NCBI GenBank assembly: GCA_021846945.1
Contig: JAJZVZ010000037.1
Coordinates: forward strand, 1-34,859
DNA from: Acidobacteriota bacterium
GTDB taxonomy: Bacteria; Acidobacteriota; Terriglobia; Terriglobales; Acidobacteriaceae
Length of the DNA: 34,859 nucleotides
Direction of reading: 5' to 3'
The position numbers and the translations under genes were made by a program. The notes under the pieces are model-generated. The model did not search any database. It was given only the letters and a program-made list of their open reading frames with translations, and was not told the DNA's origin. The first letter of the stretch is position 1. Every line of letters starts with the position of its first letter. Shown piece after piece: positions 1-7,189 of the stretch.

Positions 1-241
1 CGGCGATCCAGGCGGTCAGGATATCTACGTGATGGACATCGCCAGCAAACGCTGGCTGCAGGCCACGCATGAAGCCGGCAACAACGATTTCCCCTGCTGG
101 GCGCCCGATGGAAGACATATCGTGTTTCAGCGGATGGTGAATCATCGCACGCAGATCTGGACGATGCTGGCTGACGGCACCGACCAGCGGCAACTTACCC
201 ATACGGGCAACAACATGATGCCCAACTGGAGCTGGAAATGA
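1..241 (+). CDS. tolB: TolB, periplasmic beta-propeller protein (C-terminal end only)
   Basis: The reading frame is open from the left edge (first full codon at base 2) to TGA at 239-241, giving 79 residues. They show two beta-propeller blade repeats of the TolB/WD40-like type: an IYVMD strand, then a CWAPDGRHIVFQ turn, then IWTMLADGTDQRQLT and a final PNWSW. TolB is the periplasmic propeller of the Tol-Pal envelope system and binds Pal. The identification rests on the repeat pattern plus the immediate downstream pal and cpoB genes, the usual tol operon order. The 5' part lies outside the window. PD40-repeat proteins look alike, so context carries much of the weight. Confidence 0.85.
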   Translation, partial: GDPGGQDIYVMDIASKRWLQATHEAGNNDFPCWAPDGRHIVFQRMVNHRTQIWTMLADGTDQRQLTHTGNNMMPNWSWK

Positions 242-264
242 ACCCGGATGATGAGCCTGTAAAG

Positions 265-297
265 GTCCGGTTATCCGCACGGCGCAGACAACCGGGC
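265..297 (+). other. stem-loop in the tolB-pal spacer
   Basis: The arms GTCCGGTT (265-272) and AACCGGGC (290-297) pair over 8 bp with one G-U pair and a 17-nt loop. A second, longer-range 8-bp inverted repeat (CCGGATGA at 244-251, TCATCCGG at 375-382) brackets the spacer. No T-run follows, so this is not an intrinsic terminator. It may protect or process the tolB-pal mRNA. Function is inferred from position only. Confidence 0.35.
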
Positions 298-422
298 GGG
301 ATTCATGGACCGTGATCTGGACTCTTGCCGAATGAATCATCCTCGGCATCGGCGCAGGGAAAGACTGGACCGGGTCATCCGGAAGAGATTATTCAACTTT
401 TGCCAGAAGAAGGAGCGCTCCA

Positions 423-1163
423 TTGAACCGACGTAAACGCATTTTGACGCCAGTTGTCCTGCTTGCCGCCTTGGTTGCCGTTGCAGGCTGCAAAAAGAAG
501 GAAGCGGCGCCGCCCGCCGCAGCTACCGCACCGACGGCTACGGCCGCGATGCCCACCGCTCAGCTCACCATCACTCCGGATACCATCTCGGCCGGGGACC
601 AGGCGCAATTGAGCTGGCACACGACCAACGCCACCACCGTGTCCATCGATGGAATCGGCGAGGTGCCCTCTTCGGGTGTGAAGACAGTGACTCCGACAGC
701 TTCGACCACGTACCACCTTGTGGCACGCGGCGAAGGAGGTTCGGCAGATGCCACGGCGCACGTGACCGTAAATGCGCCTCCCGCCGTTTCCGTGCCGACC
801 AACACCATGACCGCGGAGCAGGAGTTTGAGGCGAATGTACAGCCTATCTTCTTTGATTACGACTCTTACGACATCCGCAGCGACGCGCAGGCCACCCTCG
901 CCAAGGATGCGAGCTACCTGGTAAGCCATCCGAACATCAAAATTGTGATCGGCGGCTACTGCGACGAGCGCGGCTCCGACGAGTACAACCTGGCGCTGGG
1001 CCAGAATCGCGCCGATGCCGCCAAGAATGCGCTCGTGACCGCGGGTGTGGCGGCGAGCCGGATCCGCGTGATCAGCTATGGGAAGGAGAAGCCGTTCTGC
1101 ACCGAGTCGACTGAGGCCTGCTGGCAGCAGAATCGCCGTGCCGGGTTCTCGGTGGATCAGTAA
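423..1163 (+). CDS. pal: Peptidoglycan-associated lipoprotein Pal with an extra Ig-like domain
   Basis: Pal is an outer-membrane lipoprotein that tethers the outer membrane to peptidoglycan and pairs with TolB. The start is TTG at 423, chosen because AAGGAG (410-415) lies 7 nt upstream and the first residues form a lipoprotein signal with lipobox VAGC, so Cys23 would be lipidated. Residues 24-45 are an Ala/Thr/Pro-rich linker. Residues about 46-117 look like a small bacterial Ig-like beta domain. Residues about 139-246 are the OmpA/Pal peptidoglycan-binding domain, with FFDYDSYDIRSD, the core GGYCDERGSDEYNLALGQNRA region and the final NRRAGF. Classical Pal is about 170 residues, so the Ig-like module makes this 246-residue form longer than usual. 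Cys226 and Cys233 could form a disulfide. It lies between tolB and cpoB. Confidence 0.93.
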   Translation: MNRRKRILTPVVLLAALVAVAGCKKKEAAPPAAATAPTATAAMPTAQLTITPDTISAGDQAQLSWHTTNATTVSIDGIGEVPSSGVKTVTPTASTTYHLVARGEGGSADATAHVTVNAPPAVSVPTNTMTAEQEFEANVQPIFFDYDSYDIRSDAQATLAKDASYLVSHPNIKIVIGGYCDERGSDEYNLALGQNRADAAKNALVTAGVAASRIRVISYGKEKPFCTESTEACWQQNRRAGFSVDQ

Positions 1164-1290
1164 GCACGGCCGCGGACCTGAGTCCTCTTTCCGGTCGCCA
1201 GCAAGCCGCGGTTTATCAACAAGGTTGTCGCTTTGCGGGGTTTCGTTCGAGGGGCTCCGCCAGGGGCACGGGAAATTTGGCAGCATCCCG

Positions 1291-1325
1291 CGCGGCAGTA
1301 ACGCCTGAAAAGGTGAACTGCCGCG
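1291..1325 (+). other. strong GAAA-capped stem-loop between pal and cpoB
   Basis: A perfect 9-bp outer stem (CGCGGCAGT at 1291-1299, ACTGCCGCG at 1317-1325) is joined through a small internal loop to a 5-bp inner stem (CGCCT at 1302-1306, AGGTG at 1311-1315, one G-U pair). A GAAA tetraloop (1307-1310) caps it. The G-U pair favours the plus-strand RNA. A mildly T-rich stretch follows (TTCAGTTGTTAT), then the cpoB ribosome site GGGGGA (1341-1346). It could be an intercistronic stability or processing element, or a partial attenuator setting the pal to cpoB ratio. Confidence 0.55.
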
Positions 1326-1349
1326 TTCAGTTGTTATCATGGGGGAATC

Positions 1350-2270
1350 ATGCAGATGACAGGGACGATTCGCAAACGCTTTCTTGCAGGCGCAGCTTTA
1401 GGAATCCTTCTGGTCTCAGTGCCTGTGCCAGCCCACGCGGTGGCAAAGGAGATCATCCAGTTGCAGACGCAGGTCCAGCAACTTTTGGACATGGTGCAGC
1501 GGCTACAATCTTCTTTTGATACGCGCTTCGGCGTTCTGCAGAACCTGGCGCAGCAGACGTCCGACAACGCCACCCAGATCGGCGCGTCCGTGGATGCGCT
1601 GCAGAAGAAGCTGGACGCGGAAAATCAGGCACTGAACGGGAAAATGGATGGTGTCTCGGGTCAGATGCAGTCGCTGAATGACTCCGTCGATGAACTGAAG
1701 ACCCGCATCGCGCGGTTGGAGAAGTCGGTTCAAGGGCTGCAATCGCAGCTACAGAACATCCAGAATCCTCCGCCATCAGCGGCGCCCGGCATGACTACGC
1801 CTCCGGGTATGCCCGCCCCCGGCGGCGCTTCCGGCGCGGGCGGTCCGGCGACCAACGCTCCGGGCGTGTCCCAGGCGCCTCCGCTTCAGGCAACCTTCCA
1901 GGCCGGTCTGCGCGATTACACCGCTGGACGGTACGATGTGGCGAGTGGAGAGTTTCAGGAAGTGCTGCACTACTATCCGCTCGATGATCTGGCCGGCACC
2001 GCGCAGTTTTACCTCGGCGAAATCGCTTACCAGCAGAAGAAGTATGAGGATGCGGTGAACGACTATAACGCTGTTCTGGAGGGCTTTGCCGGCAATGCCA
2101 AGGCGCCGGCGGCGAAGCTGCACAAAGCATTGGCGCTCCTGGCATTACGGAAGCGGACAGCAGGCATCGAGGAGTTGCGCGATCTGATCAAGCGCTATCC
2201 GAGGACCCCAGAGGCTGCCGAAGCCCGCAGCAAGCTGAACGGCATGGGCGTGAAAATTAACCCTCGCTGA
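1350..2270 (+). CDS. cpoB: Cell division coordinator CpoB / Tol-Pal accessory protein YbgF
   Basis: This is a periplasmic TPR protein that links the Tol-Pal machine to septal peptidoglycan synthesis in the known family. The 306 residues show a signal peptide (about 1-30, ending PAHA), a long coiled coil (about 32-138, regular Leu/Gln heptads), a Pro/Gly/Ala linker (about 139-180), and TPR-like repeats to the end. The TPR part starts at FQAGLRDYTAGRYDVAS and includes FYLGEIAYQQKKYEDAVNDY. This is the standard CpoB layout and it sits at the standard place after pal. ATG 1350 is used; ATG 1356 has better spacing from GGGGGA (1341-1346) and differs by two residues. Confidence 0.9.
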   Translation: MQMTGTIRKRFLAGAALGILLVSVPVPAHAVAKEIIQLQTQVQQLLDMVQRLQSSFDTRFGVLQNLAQQTSDNATQIGASVDALQKKLDAENQALNGKMDGVSGQMQSLNDSVDELKTRIARLEKSVQGLQSQLQNIQNPPPSAAPGMTTPPGMPAPGGASGAGGPATNAPGVSQAPPLQATFQAGLRDYTAGRYDVASGEFQEVLHYYPLDDLAGTAQFYLGEIAYQQKKYEDAVNDYNAVLEGFAGNAKAPAAKLHKALALLALRKRTAGIEELRDLIKRYPRTPEAAEARSKLNGMGVKINPR

Positions 2271-2560
2271 GACAACGCGCGGACAAGTTGTGAGACGCCT
2301 CCTGCGATGGATGTCAGGGATTGCTGGTGGCGTCTTTGGGGACAGCGCGTCAAATCCGGGCTCGGCGTTGGTTCGGGCTGGAGGCATGTTTCGAGGCAAC
2401 GCGGATGGCGTCTCCAGCCACCATCCAGGCGGCCGTGCATTTTCTCTGGTGCTGAAAACGCAAAATCGAGCCGATTCCGGCAGCGTGAAAATGGGACAGA
2501 CAGTGGCCTTGGGGAGCGGCTTGAAGTCAGTTAACGTGTGAGAAATTCCTTGAATCGAAG
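2271..2560 (+). other. structured non-coding stretch downstream of cpoB
   Basis: No convincing gene was found. The stretch holds several hairpins. AGACGCC (2293-2299) pairs with GGCGTCT (2329-2335) around an inner CCTG (2301-2304) / CAGG (2315-2318). GGATGG (2403-2408) pairs with CCATCC (2421-2426). TCCTT pairs with AAGGA within 2547-2562. Together with the terminator directly after it, the stretch could be a long structured 3' UTR of the tol operon or a separate small RNA. No internal promoter stood out. Confidence 0.4.
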
Positions 2561-2596
2561 GATCGTCGCCGGCCTTCCCGGTGGTGGATCTTTTTT
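2561..2596 (+). terminator. Rho-independent terminator
   Basis: A stem of about 12 bp runs from 2561-2572 to 2578-2590 (core CGCCGG/CCGGTG with G-U pairs, base GATC/GATC, one bulged G at 2586). The loop is 5 nt (CCTTC) and TTTTTT follows directly (2591-2596). The wobble pairs work only in the plus-strand transcript, which fixes the orientation. It ends the transcript from the tol operon, or a small RNA, before the promoter at 2680. Confidence 0.75.
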
Positions 2597-2679
2597 ACGG
2601 ATGTCACCGGGCTTTGGACGCCGGTGCTGGGTTATATGCGCCTGCTCCACGAAAATTCAAAGAGATAGAGCCTCGGAAT

Positions 2680-2709
2680 TTGAAATCCTAATCTGTGGGA
2701 ACCTATAAT
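2680..2709 (+). promoter_or_regulatory. sigma70-type promoter for the regulator/hopanoid operon
   Basis: TTGAAA (2680-2685) and a perfect TATAAT (2704-2709) are separated by 18 bp. The promoter lies after the terminator at 2561-2596 and before the regulator gene. Transcription would begin near 2716, giving a leader of about 150 nt. Confidence 0.7.
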
Positions 2710-2866
2710 GATACAACTAGTAAGTAGTTCGCATGAGGGGTGCGTCTTCCAGGAAAAGATATCTTCTCCCCTAGCAGTTAAGCACAGGCCTTTAACCTCG
2801 AGTCACTACGGGACCCCCGGCAGTCGAGACGGTAATCTCTAGACTAGATTTTTGAGGTGTATGCTG
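2710..2866 (+). promoter_or_regulatory. long 5' leader with three dyad symmetries
   Basis: Three symmetric elements lie between the promoter and the regulator start. They are AACTA-GTAAG-TAGTT (2715-2729, at the expected transcription start), GA-A-AAGATATCTT-C-TC (2753-2768, 14 of 16 positions symmetric) and TCTAG-A-CTAGA (2838-2848, perfect), the last directly upstream of the ribosome site GAGGTG (2854-2859). They are candidate operator or RNA-hairpin sites for autoregulation. This is inferred from symmetry and position alone. Confidence 0.4.
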
Positions 2867-4219
2867 ATGATCGATTCAGCCGAGCAAGTGGTTGAAATGC
2901 CCGATATCGCAGAGCGATCGGCGCTGTTGGAGCGGGTACTGGCAAGCACGCAGCTGAGGCGTGCAACCCGGCTGAGAGAGCTTCTGCAATATGTCGGCCA
3001 GCGATCTCTGAGGGATGGTTGTGACCAGATTCGTGAACAGGAGATCGGTGTAGAGGTCTTTGCCCGCACGGAAGGTTACGATACCAGCGTCGATAATATC
3101 GTTCGGGTAAATGCTACTGAGCTGCGCAAGCGCATCGAAGCTTACTTTGAAACTGAGGGCGCGAACGAGCCGGTGATCATGGAGATTCCGCGGGGAAGCT
3201 ACGTCCCTGTCTTCCGGAATCGACCGGTTGAGCCGGCAGAAGCCGCCGAGGCTCCCGCGCCTGCCGAGGTGGTCGAACCAGAGGCACCGGTAATTTTTCC
3301 AGAGGCCGCGCCGAGCCGTGCTGTGAACGGATGGGTGATTGCCAGCCTGGTCGCCGCAGGTGTGCTGATTGTTGCGCTTGCGGCCGTTTCCCTGAATTTG
3401 TGGATGCAAAACCGGACGATGCACCGCCTGCTGTACCCGTGGGAATCCAGGCCCGCGGTTGCCTCCTTATGGAACGATTTTTTGAATGCGAATCCTAATA
3501 CGGACGTCGTGATAGGAGATGCGGGCTTTGCGATGTTCCAGGAGATCAGCAAGCAGACATTTTCGCTGCAGGACTATCTAAGCCGCGCCGATTGGGAAGC
3601 CCCGCTGACCAATGTGCAAACGCCGGAAATGCGATCTGTTTTGAACAGGATAGGGCGGAGGATGATGGTGAGCGGAGGCGGGTTCACGATCGCCCGCCAC
3701 CTTTCGGATCTGGATCCGCTCAACAATAGGATTCACGTCTATTTTGCGCGAAACTATATGGCATCGCTGGTCAAGCGGGACAATCTGATCCTGTTTGGGG
3801 CGAGCTTATCGAATCCGTGGATGGAGCTCTTTGAGGATCGCTTGAGCTTTGTTGTGGAGCGCAAGCAAGATAGCGAACAAACACCCGGCGCGGCGCACGC
3901 CTATGTCGTCAACCGCTCGCCGGCCGCAGGCGAGCAGGCCGCCTACACCCCCAGCGCCACAATGGGATACTGTACGGTCGCTTATCTGCCCAATCCCGAA
4001 CGCAACGGGAAGGTTTTGCTGATTCAGGGAACCACCTCAGAGGCTGCGCAGGGGTGTGGCGACTTTTTGCTTTCCGAGAGCCAGTTGTCCAACTTTCAGA
4101 AGAAGTTGAACGCGGCGCGGTTCCCGTATTTTGAGGTGCTGCTGAGCACGTCGCAGATGCTCGATGTTCCGCTCAGCACCAGAATCGTGGCCTACCGCAC
4201 TTTCCCGGCCCTTCACTGA
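2867..4219 (+). CDS. Membrane-anchored regulator-like protein with predicted periplasmic domain
   Basis: Residues about 14-117 form a cytoplasmic domain with ELLQYV, REQEIGVEVFAR, DNIVRVNATELRKRI and IPRGSYVPVF. I recognise this as the N-terminal module that precedes membrane segments, cyclase or TPR domains in many acidobacterial and some proteobacterial proteins. It is probably winged-helix-like, but I know of no proven function. A Pro/Glu/Ala linker (about 118-150) and one hydrophobic span (about 154-178) follow, then about 270 predicted periplasmic residues I cannot assign. The layout is like CadC/ToxR one-component sensors. The start is ATG 2867, 7 nt after GAGGTG (2854-2859); ATG 2861 is possible. 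The gene ends 20 nt before hpnA, so it is probably the first gene of the hopanoid transcript and may sense membrane or envelope state. Confidence 0.6.
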   Translation: MIDSAEQVVEMPDIAERSALLERVLASTQLRRATRLRELLQYVGQRSLRDGCDQIREQEIGVEVFARTEGYDTSVDNIVRVNATELRKRIEAYFETEGANEPVIMEIPRGSYVPVFRNRPVEPAEAAEAPAPAEVVEPEAPVIFPEAAPSRAVNGWVIASLVAAGVLIVALAAVSLNLWMQNRTMHRLLYPWESRPAVASLWNDFLNANPNTDVVIGDAGFAMFQEISKQTFSLQDYLSRADWEAPLTNVQTPEMRSVLNRIGRRMMVSGGGFTIARHLSDLDPLNNRIHVYFARNYMASLVKRDNLILFGASLSNPWMELFEDRLSFVVERKQDSEQTPGAAHAYVVNRSPAAGEQAAYTPSATMGYCTVAYLPNPERNGKVLLIQGTTSEAAQGCGDFLLSESQLSNFQKKLNAARFPYFEVLLSTSQMLDVPLSTRIVAYRTFPALH

Positions 4220-4239
4220 CCGGATTGCGAAAGCTTGCC

Positions 4240-5238
4240 ATGCGGATCTTCCTTACAGGCGCGACCGGATTTGTTGGTCACCATGTGGCGCGCGCTCTCG
4301 CCGCCGAGGGCGCAGATCTGCGCATGCTGGTGCGCAAGAGCAGTAATCTGGCTAACCTGGAAGGCATTCCCGGCAATACCGAAGTCGGCGATCTTGCCAA
4401 GCCGGAGTCCTATGCGCCCGCGTTGCGCGGCTGCGACGCCGTGGTGCACGTGGCGGCTGATTACCGCCTGTGGATTCGTGATCCCGAGGCGATGTACCGC
4501 GCCAATGTGGATGGCACGCGCGAACTGTTGCGCCTGGCGCGCGAGGCCGGCGTACCGCGCGCTGTTTATACGTCCAGCGTAGCCACCATGAACTTCCGCG
4601 CAGACGGCATCGTGATCAATGAAGACACGCCGGTTTCGCTCGCGGACATGGTGGGGCACTACAAACGTTCCAAGTTCATGGCTGAGCGCGAAGCCATCGC
4701 CGCCGCGGAGGATGGCCAGCAGGTCATCATTCTCAATCCCACCACTCCGATCGGTCCCAACGACCGCAAACCCACGCCCACCGGCCGCATCTTTGTGGAT
4801 TTTCTCAACCGCAAGTTTCCCGCCTATGTGGACACGGGACTGAACCTTGTCGATGTCTCCGAGGTGGCGCGCGCCCACGTTATGGCTCTGACCAGGGGCA
4901 GGCCGGGCAGCCGCTATATTCTGGGCGGCGAAAACCTCACCCTCAAGCAGATCCTCGACAAGATGTCGGCCATCACCGGCATTCCTTCGCCCACCGTGAA
5001 AATCCCCTTTGCCGTGGCCGCCACCTATGCTTTCTTTGAAGAGCGGATCACTGGACGCATGCGTGGCAAGGAACCGCGCGCCACGCTTGAAGAGGTGCGC
5101 ATGGGCCGCAAGAAGATGTTTGCATCGAGCGCCCATGCTCAGCAGGAGCTGGATTTCCGCATCGTTCCTGTTTATCCGGCCATGCGTGCGGCTATCGAAT
5201 GGTTTTGCGCGAACGGCTACGCGCCGCCTCTCAAATGA
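4240..5238 (+). CDS. hpnA: Hopanoid-associated NAD-dependent epimerase/dehydratase HpnA
   Basis: This is an extended short-chain dehydrogenase-fold protein of 332 residues. It shows the Rossmann motif GATGFVG (G7, G10, G13), the TSSVA catalytic serine region (S112/S113) and YKRSK (Y141, K145) of the YxxxK dyad. ILNPTTPIGPND and the later RYILGGENLTLKQIL match the HpnA subgroup of sugar-nucleotide epimerases. HpnA occurs in hopanoid clusters, but its exact substrate is not settled. The start is ATG 4240, which gives the usual MRIFLTGATG start; an upstream TTG at 4225 would add five residues. Its stop overlaps the hpnG start as ATGA (5235-5238), a sign of translational coupling. Confidence 0.9.
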   Translation: MRIFLTGATGFVGHHVARALAAEGADLRMLVRKSSNLANLEGIPGNTEVGDLAKPESYAPALRGCDAVVHVAADYRLWIRDPEAMYRANVDGTRELLRLAREAGVPRAVYTSSVATMNFRADGIVINEDTPVSLADMVGHYKRSKFMAEREAIAAAEDGQQVIILNPTTPIGPNDRKPTPTGRIFVDFLNRKFPAYVDTGLNLVDVSEVARAHVMALTRGRPGSRYILGGENLTLKQILDKMSAITGIPSPTVKIPFAVAATYAFFEERITGRMRGKEPRATLEEVRMGRKKMFASSAHAQQELDFRIVPVYPAMRAAIEWFCANGYAPPLK

Positions 5239-6068
5239 CCAGGGTCGCCATCATCGCCGCCATGCCGGACGAACTGAAGCCGTTTGTGCGCGGCTGGTCC
5301 CAGGAGAGCCGTAACGGCGTCAGTCTCTGGCGCTGGCGCCTGGATGAAGGCGAATGGGTGGCAGCCTGCGCCGGCGCCGGCCCGGCTGCCGCAACACGCG
5401 CCTTTGCCGAGGCCGAAAAGGGAGGCGCATTCTCATGGGCCATCTCCATTGGCTGGGCCGGAGCGCTTCGTCAGGAATACGTGCCCGGCTGCGCCTACAC
5501 GGTTACGGGGGTCATCGACACCCGCACCGGCGAACGCTTCGCAACAACGCTCGGCGAACTTCAGCCAGCGTTGAAAGGCTCGGGCTCAAGCGCGAAGGGT
5601 ACGGGCGTTAGCCCATACGTCCAGCCCGGCTCAACCTCCGGGGCCTCGGCTCCTGCGGGAATGCTCATGCAACCGCCAAGCCTCTGGCTCGCCACCAGCC
5701 CCCGGGTTGCCGATGAGGCTGAGAAGCGGCGCCTCGCAGCGGCCTATGAAGCTGGGCTGGTCGACATGGAAGCTGCGGCCATCGCTCGCCTGGCCCAAAT
5801 GCGCGGTATTCCCTTTTCTTGCATCAAAGGGATCAGCGACGGCCTGACGGACCGCCTGCCCGACTTCAATCGCTTCCTCTCGGCCCAGGGACGCTTCGAA
5901 CTGGGCCGGTTTGTATTTTTTGTACTTCCCCGGCCCTGGTACTGGTCCGCATTGGCGCGGATGGGTAAGAATAGCAAAAGGGCTTCCCAGAGCATCGCGA
6001 AGTTACTGCTCGATTTACTGGATGAGCGAGGTCACATCAGAAAACAGAATGGCAACCCAAATTTCTAA
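5235..6068 (+). CDS. hpnG: Hopanoid nucleoside phosphorylase-like protein HpnG
   Basis: HpnG releases adenine from adenosylhopane to give (phospho)ribosylhopane, the precursor of bacteriohopanetetrol, as known from deletion studies in other bacteria. The 277 residues show the purine-nucleoside-phosphorylase fold signals: VAIIAAMPDELKPF at the start, the glycine-rich CAGAGPAAA (45-53), SIGWAGAL (71-78), and VDMEAAAIA (176-184) followed by IPFSCIKGISDG. The start ATG 5235 overlaps the hpnA stop by 4 nt. Residues about 109-150 are a low-complexity Gly/Ser/Pro insert not expected in the family (see separate entry). The C-terminus is also extended and overlaps the next gene by 20 nt. No frameshift is seen, so the protein is probably functional. 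Confidence 0.85.
   Translation: MTRVAIIAAMPDELKPFVRGWSQESRNGVSLWRWRLDEGEWVAACAGAGPAAATRAFAEAEKGGAFSWAISIGWAGALRQEYVPGCAYTVTGVIDTRTGERFATTLGELQPALKGSGSSAKGTGVSPYVQPGSTSGASAPAGMLMQPPSLWLATSPRVADEAEKRRLAAAYEAGLVDMEAAAIARLAQMRGIPFSCIKGISDGLTDRLPDFNRFLSAQGRFELGRFVFFVLPRPWYWSALARMGKNSKRASQSIAKLLLDLLDERGHIRKQNGNPNF
5559..5684 (+). repeat. in-frame REP-like insert within hpnG
   Basis: This stretch encodes about 42 Gly/Ser/Ala/Pro-rich residues between TGERFATTLGE and WLATSPRVADE, where related proteins should run almost directly through. The DNA carries GGGC-GTTA-GCCC (5603-5614) within a GGGTACGGGC context. It resembles the palindromes upstream of hpnC, such as GGGC-TAAT-GCCC at 8333-8344 and TTCAGCCCGTAC near 8430. 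An interspersed palindromic element appears to have entered the gene in frame. Boundaries are approximate and based on residue composition. Confidence 0.5.
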
Positions 6069-7179
6069 TCCCAAGTTCGGGATCGAATCGAAGATCCCTG
6101 CCACGATGCGCGCGGCTGTCTATCGCGGCGTCAACGACATGCGCGTGGAGACGGTGCCGGTGCCGCAGATCGGGTCCGGTGAACTCCTCATCAAGGTGGC
6201 GACCTGCGGAGTCTGCGGCACTGATCTGAAAAAGATCCATACCGGCTCCCACTCGGCGCCGCGCATCTTCGGTCACGAGATCGCCGGCGTCGTGGCGCAG
6301 GTGGGCGAAGGTGTTACGGGCTACGCTTTGGGTGACCGTGTCATGACCTTCCATCACGTTCCCTGCGGCGAGTGCTACTACTGCCGTAAGCACACTCCGG
6401 CGCAGTGCCCGCTTTATAAGAAGACCGGCGCCACGGCGGGCTTTGAGCCTTCCGGCGGTGGCTTTGCGGAGTACATGCGGGTCATGGACTTCGTCGTCGC
6501 CAAAGGCGGCGTGGTGCATATTCCCGATGAGGTGCCGTTCGAGCAGGCGGCCTTTGTGGAGCCGCTCAACACCGTCATGAAGGGTGTAAAGATGCTGCAT
6601 CTCGCCGCGGATGATACGGTGCTCGTGATCGGCCAGGGACCGATTGGGCTGATGCACGCGGCGCTTGCCCGGCGTGCCGGGGCGCGGGTACTGACTTCCG
6701 ACCTCTTTGCCGAGCGCCACGCCATTGCTGCGAAGTTCGGGTTAAGAGACCAGATCCATGCGGCCACGGAAGACGTGGTCAAGCGCGCCTTTGCGGAGAC
6801 CGAGGGCCGCGGCGCCGACGCCGTGATTCTGGCCGTGGGCGGCACCGCCCTGATCAAGACGGCGATGGACGCGGTGCGTCCCGGCGGCAGGGTGATGCTC
6901 TTTGCGCAGACCCAGCACGGCGAGGCTACGATCGACCCAGCCGCAGTTTGCGTGGACGAGAAGACCCTGCTTGGCTCATACTCATCTTCGTTCCCGATTC
7001 TGGGTGAGGTCACCAGCCTGGTCTTTGGTGGTTACCGCGACGGGTTCAACCTGACGCAATTGATTTCGCACCGCTTTTCACTCGAAGAGGCTGTGGAAGC
7101 TATCGAGGTTGCTTCGCATCCCACGGCGAATTCGATGAAGATTATGATCGAGCCTGTGCCAGGAGCAGGAGCAGAGTAG
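6049..7179 (+). CDS. Zinc-dependent MDR alcohol/polyol dehydrogenase 1 in hopanoid operon
   Basis: This is a medium-chain dehydrogenase of 376 residues with all key residues. Catalytic zinc ligands are C53 (in CGVCGTD), H76-E77 (GHE) and the E171 region (VEPL). The structural zinc cysteines are C106, C109, C112 and C120. The nucleotide-binding motif is GQGPIG (195-200), and Asp218 at the end of the second strand suggests NAD(H). It resembles sorbitol, threonine and galactitol-phosphate dehydrogenases, which interconvert a sugar carbonyl and an alcohol. It overlaps the end of hpnG by 20 nt and is followed 10 nt later by a second dehydrogenase. Position suggests work on the hopanoid side chain, for example reduction of ribosylhopane; that is inference. 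ATG 6106 (MRAAVYRG) is an alternative start. Confidence 0.8.
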   Translation: MATQISNPKFGIESKIPATMRAAVYRGVNDMRVETVPVPQIGSGELLIKVATCGVCGTDLKKIHTGSHSAPRIFGHEIAGVVAQVGEGVTGYALGDRVMTFHHVPCGECYYCRKHTPAQCPLYKKTGATAGFEPSGGGFAEYMRVMDFVVAKGGVVHIPDEVPFEQAAFVEPLNTVMKGVKMLHLAADDTVLVIGQGPIGLMHAALARRAGARVLTSDLFAERHAIAAKFGLRDQIHAATEDVVKRAFAETEGRGADAVILAVGGTALIKTAMDAVRPGGRVMLFAQTQHGEATIDPAAVCVDEKTLLGSYSSSFPILGEVTSLVFGGYRDGFNLTQLISHRFSLEEAVEAIEVASHPTANSMKIMIEPVPGAGAE

Positions 7180-7189
7180 GAGGGATTGG

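Noticed and set aside
393-1340. 315-codon open frame antisense to pal
   Set aside because: Its composition is Arg/Gly/His-rich with no domain, and pal is clear on the other strand.
2290-2541. small protein of 83 residues
   Set aside because: No ribosome site or family resemblance; the stretch is better explained by RNA hairpins.
2838-2853. terminator at TCTAGACTAGA plus TTTTT before the regulator
   Set aside because: The possible stem is only 4 bp and lies directly on the ribosome site; an operator is more likely.
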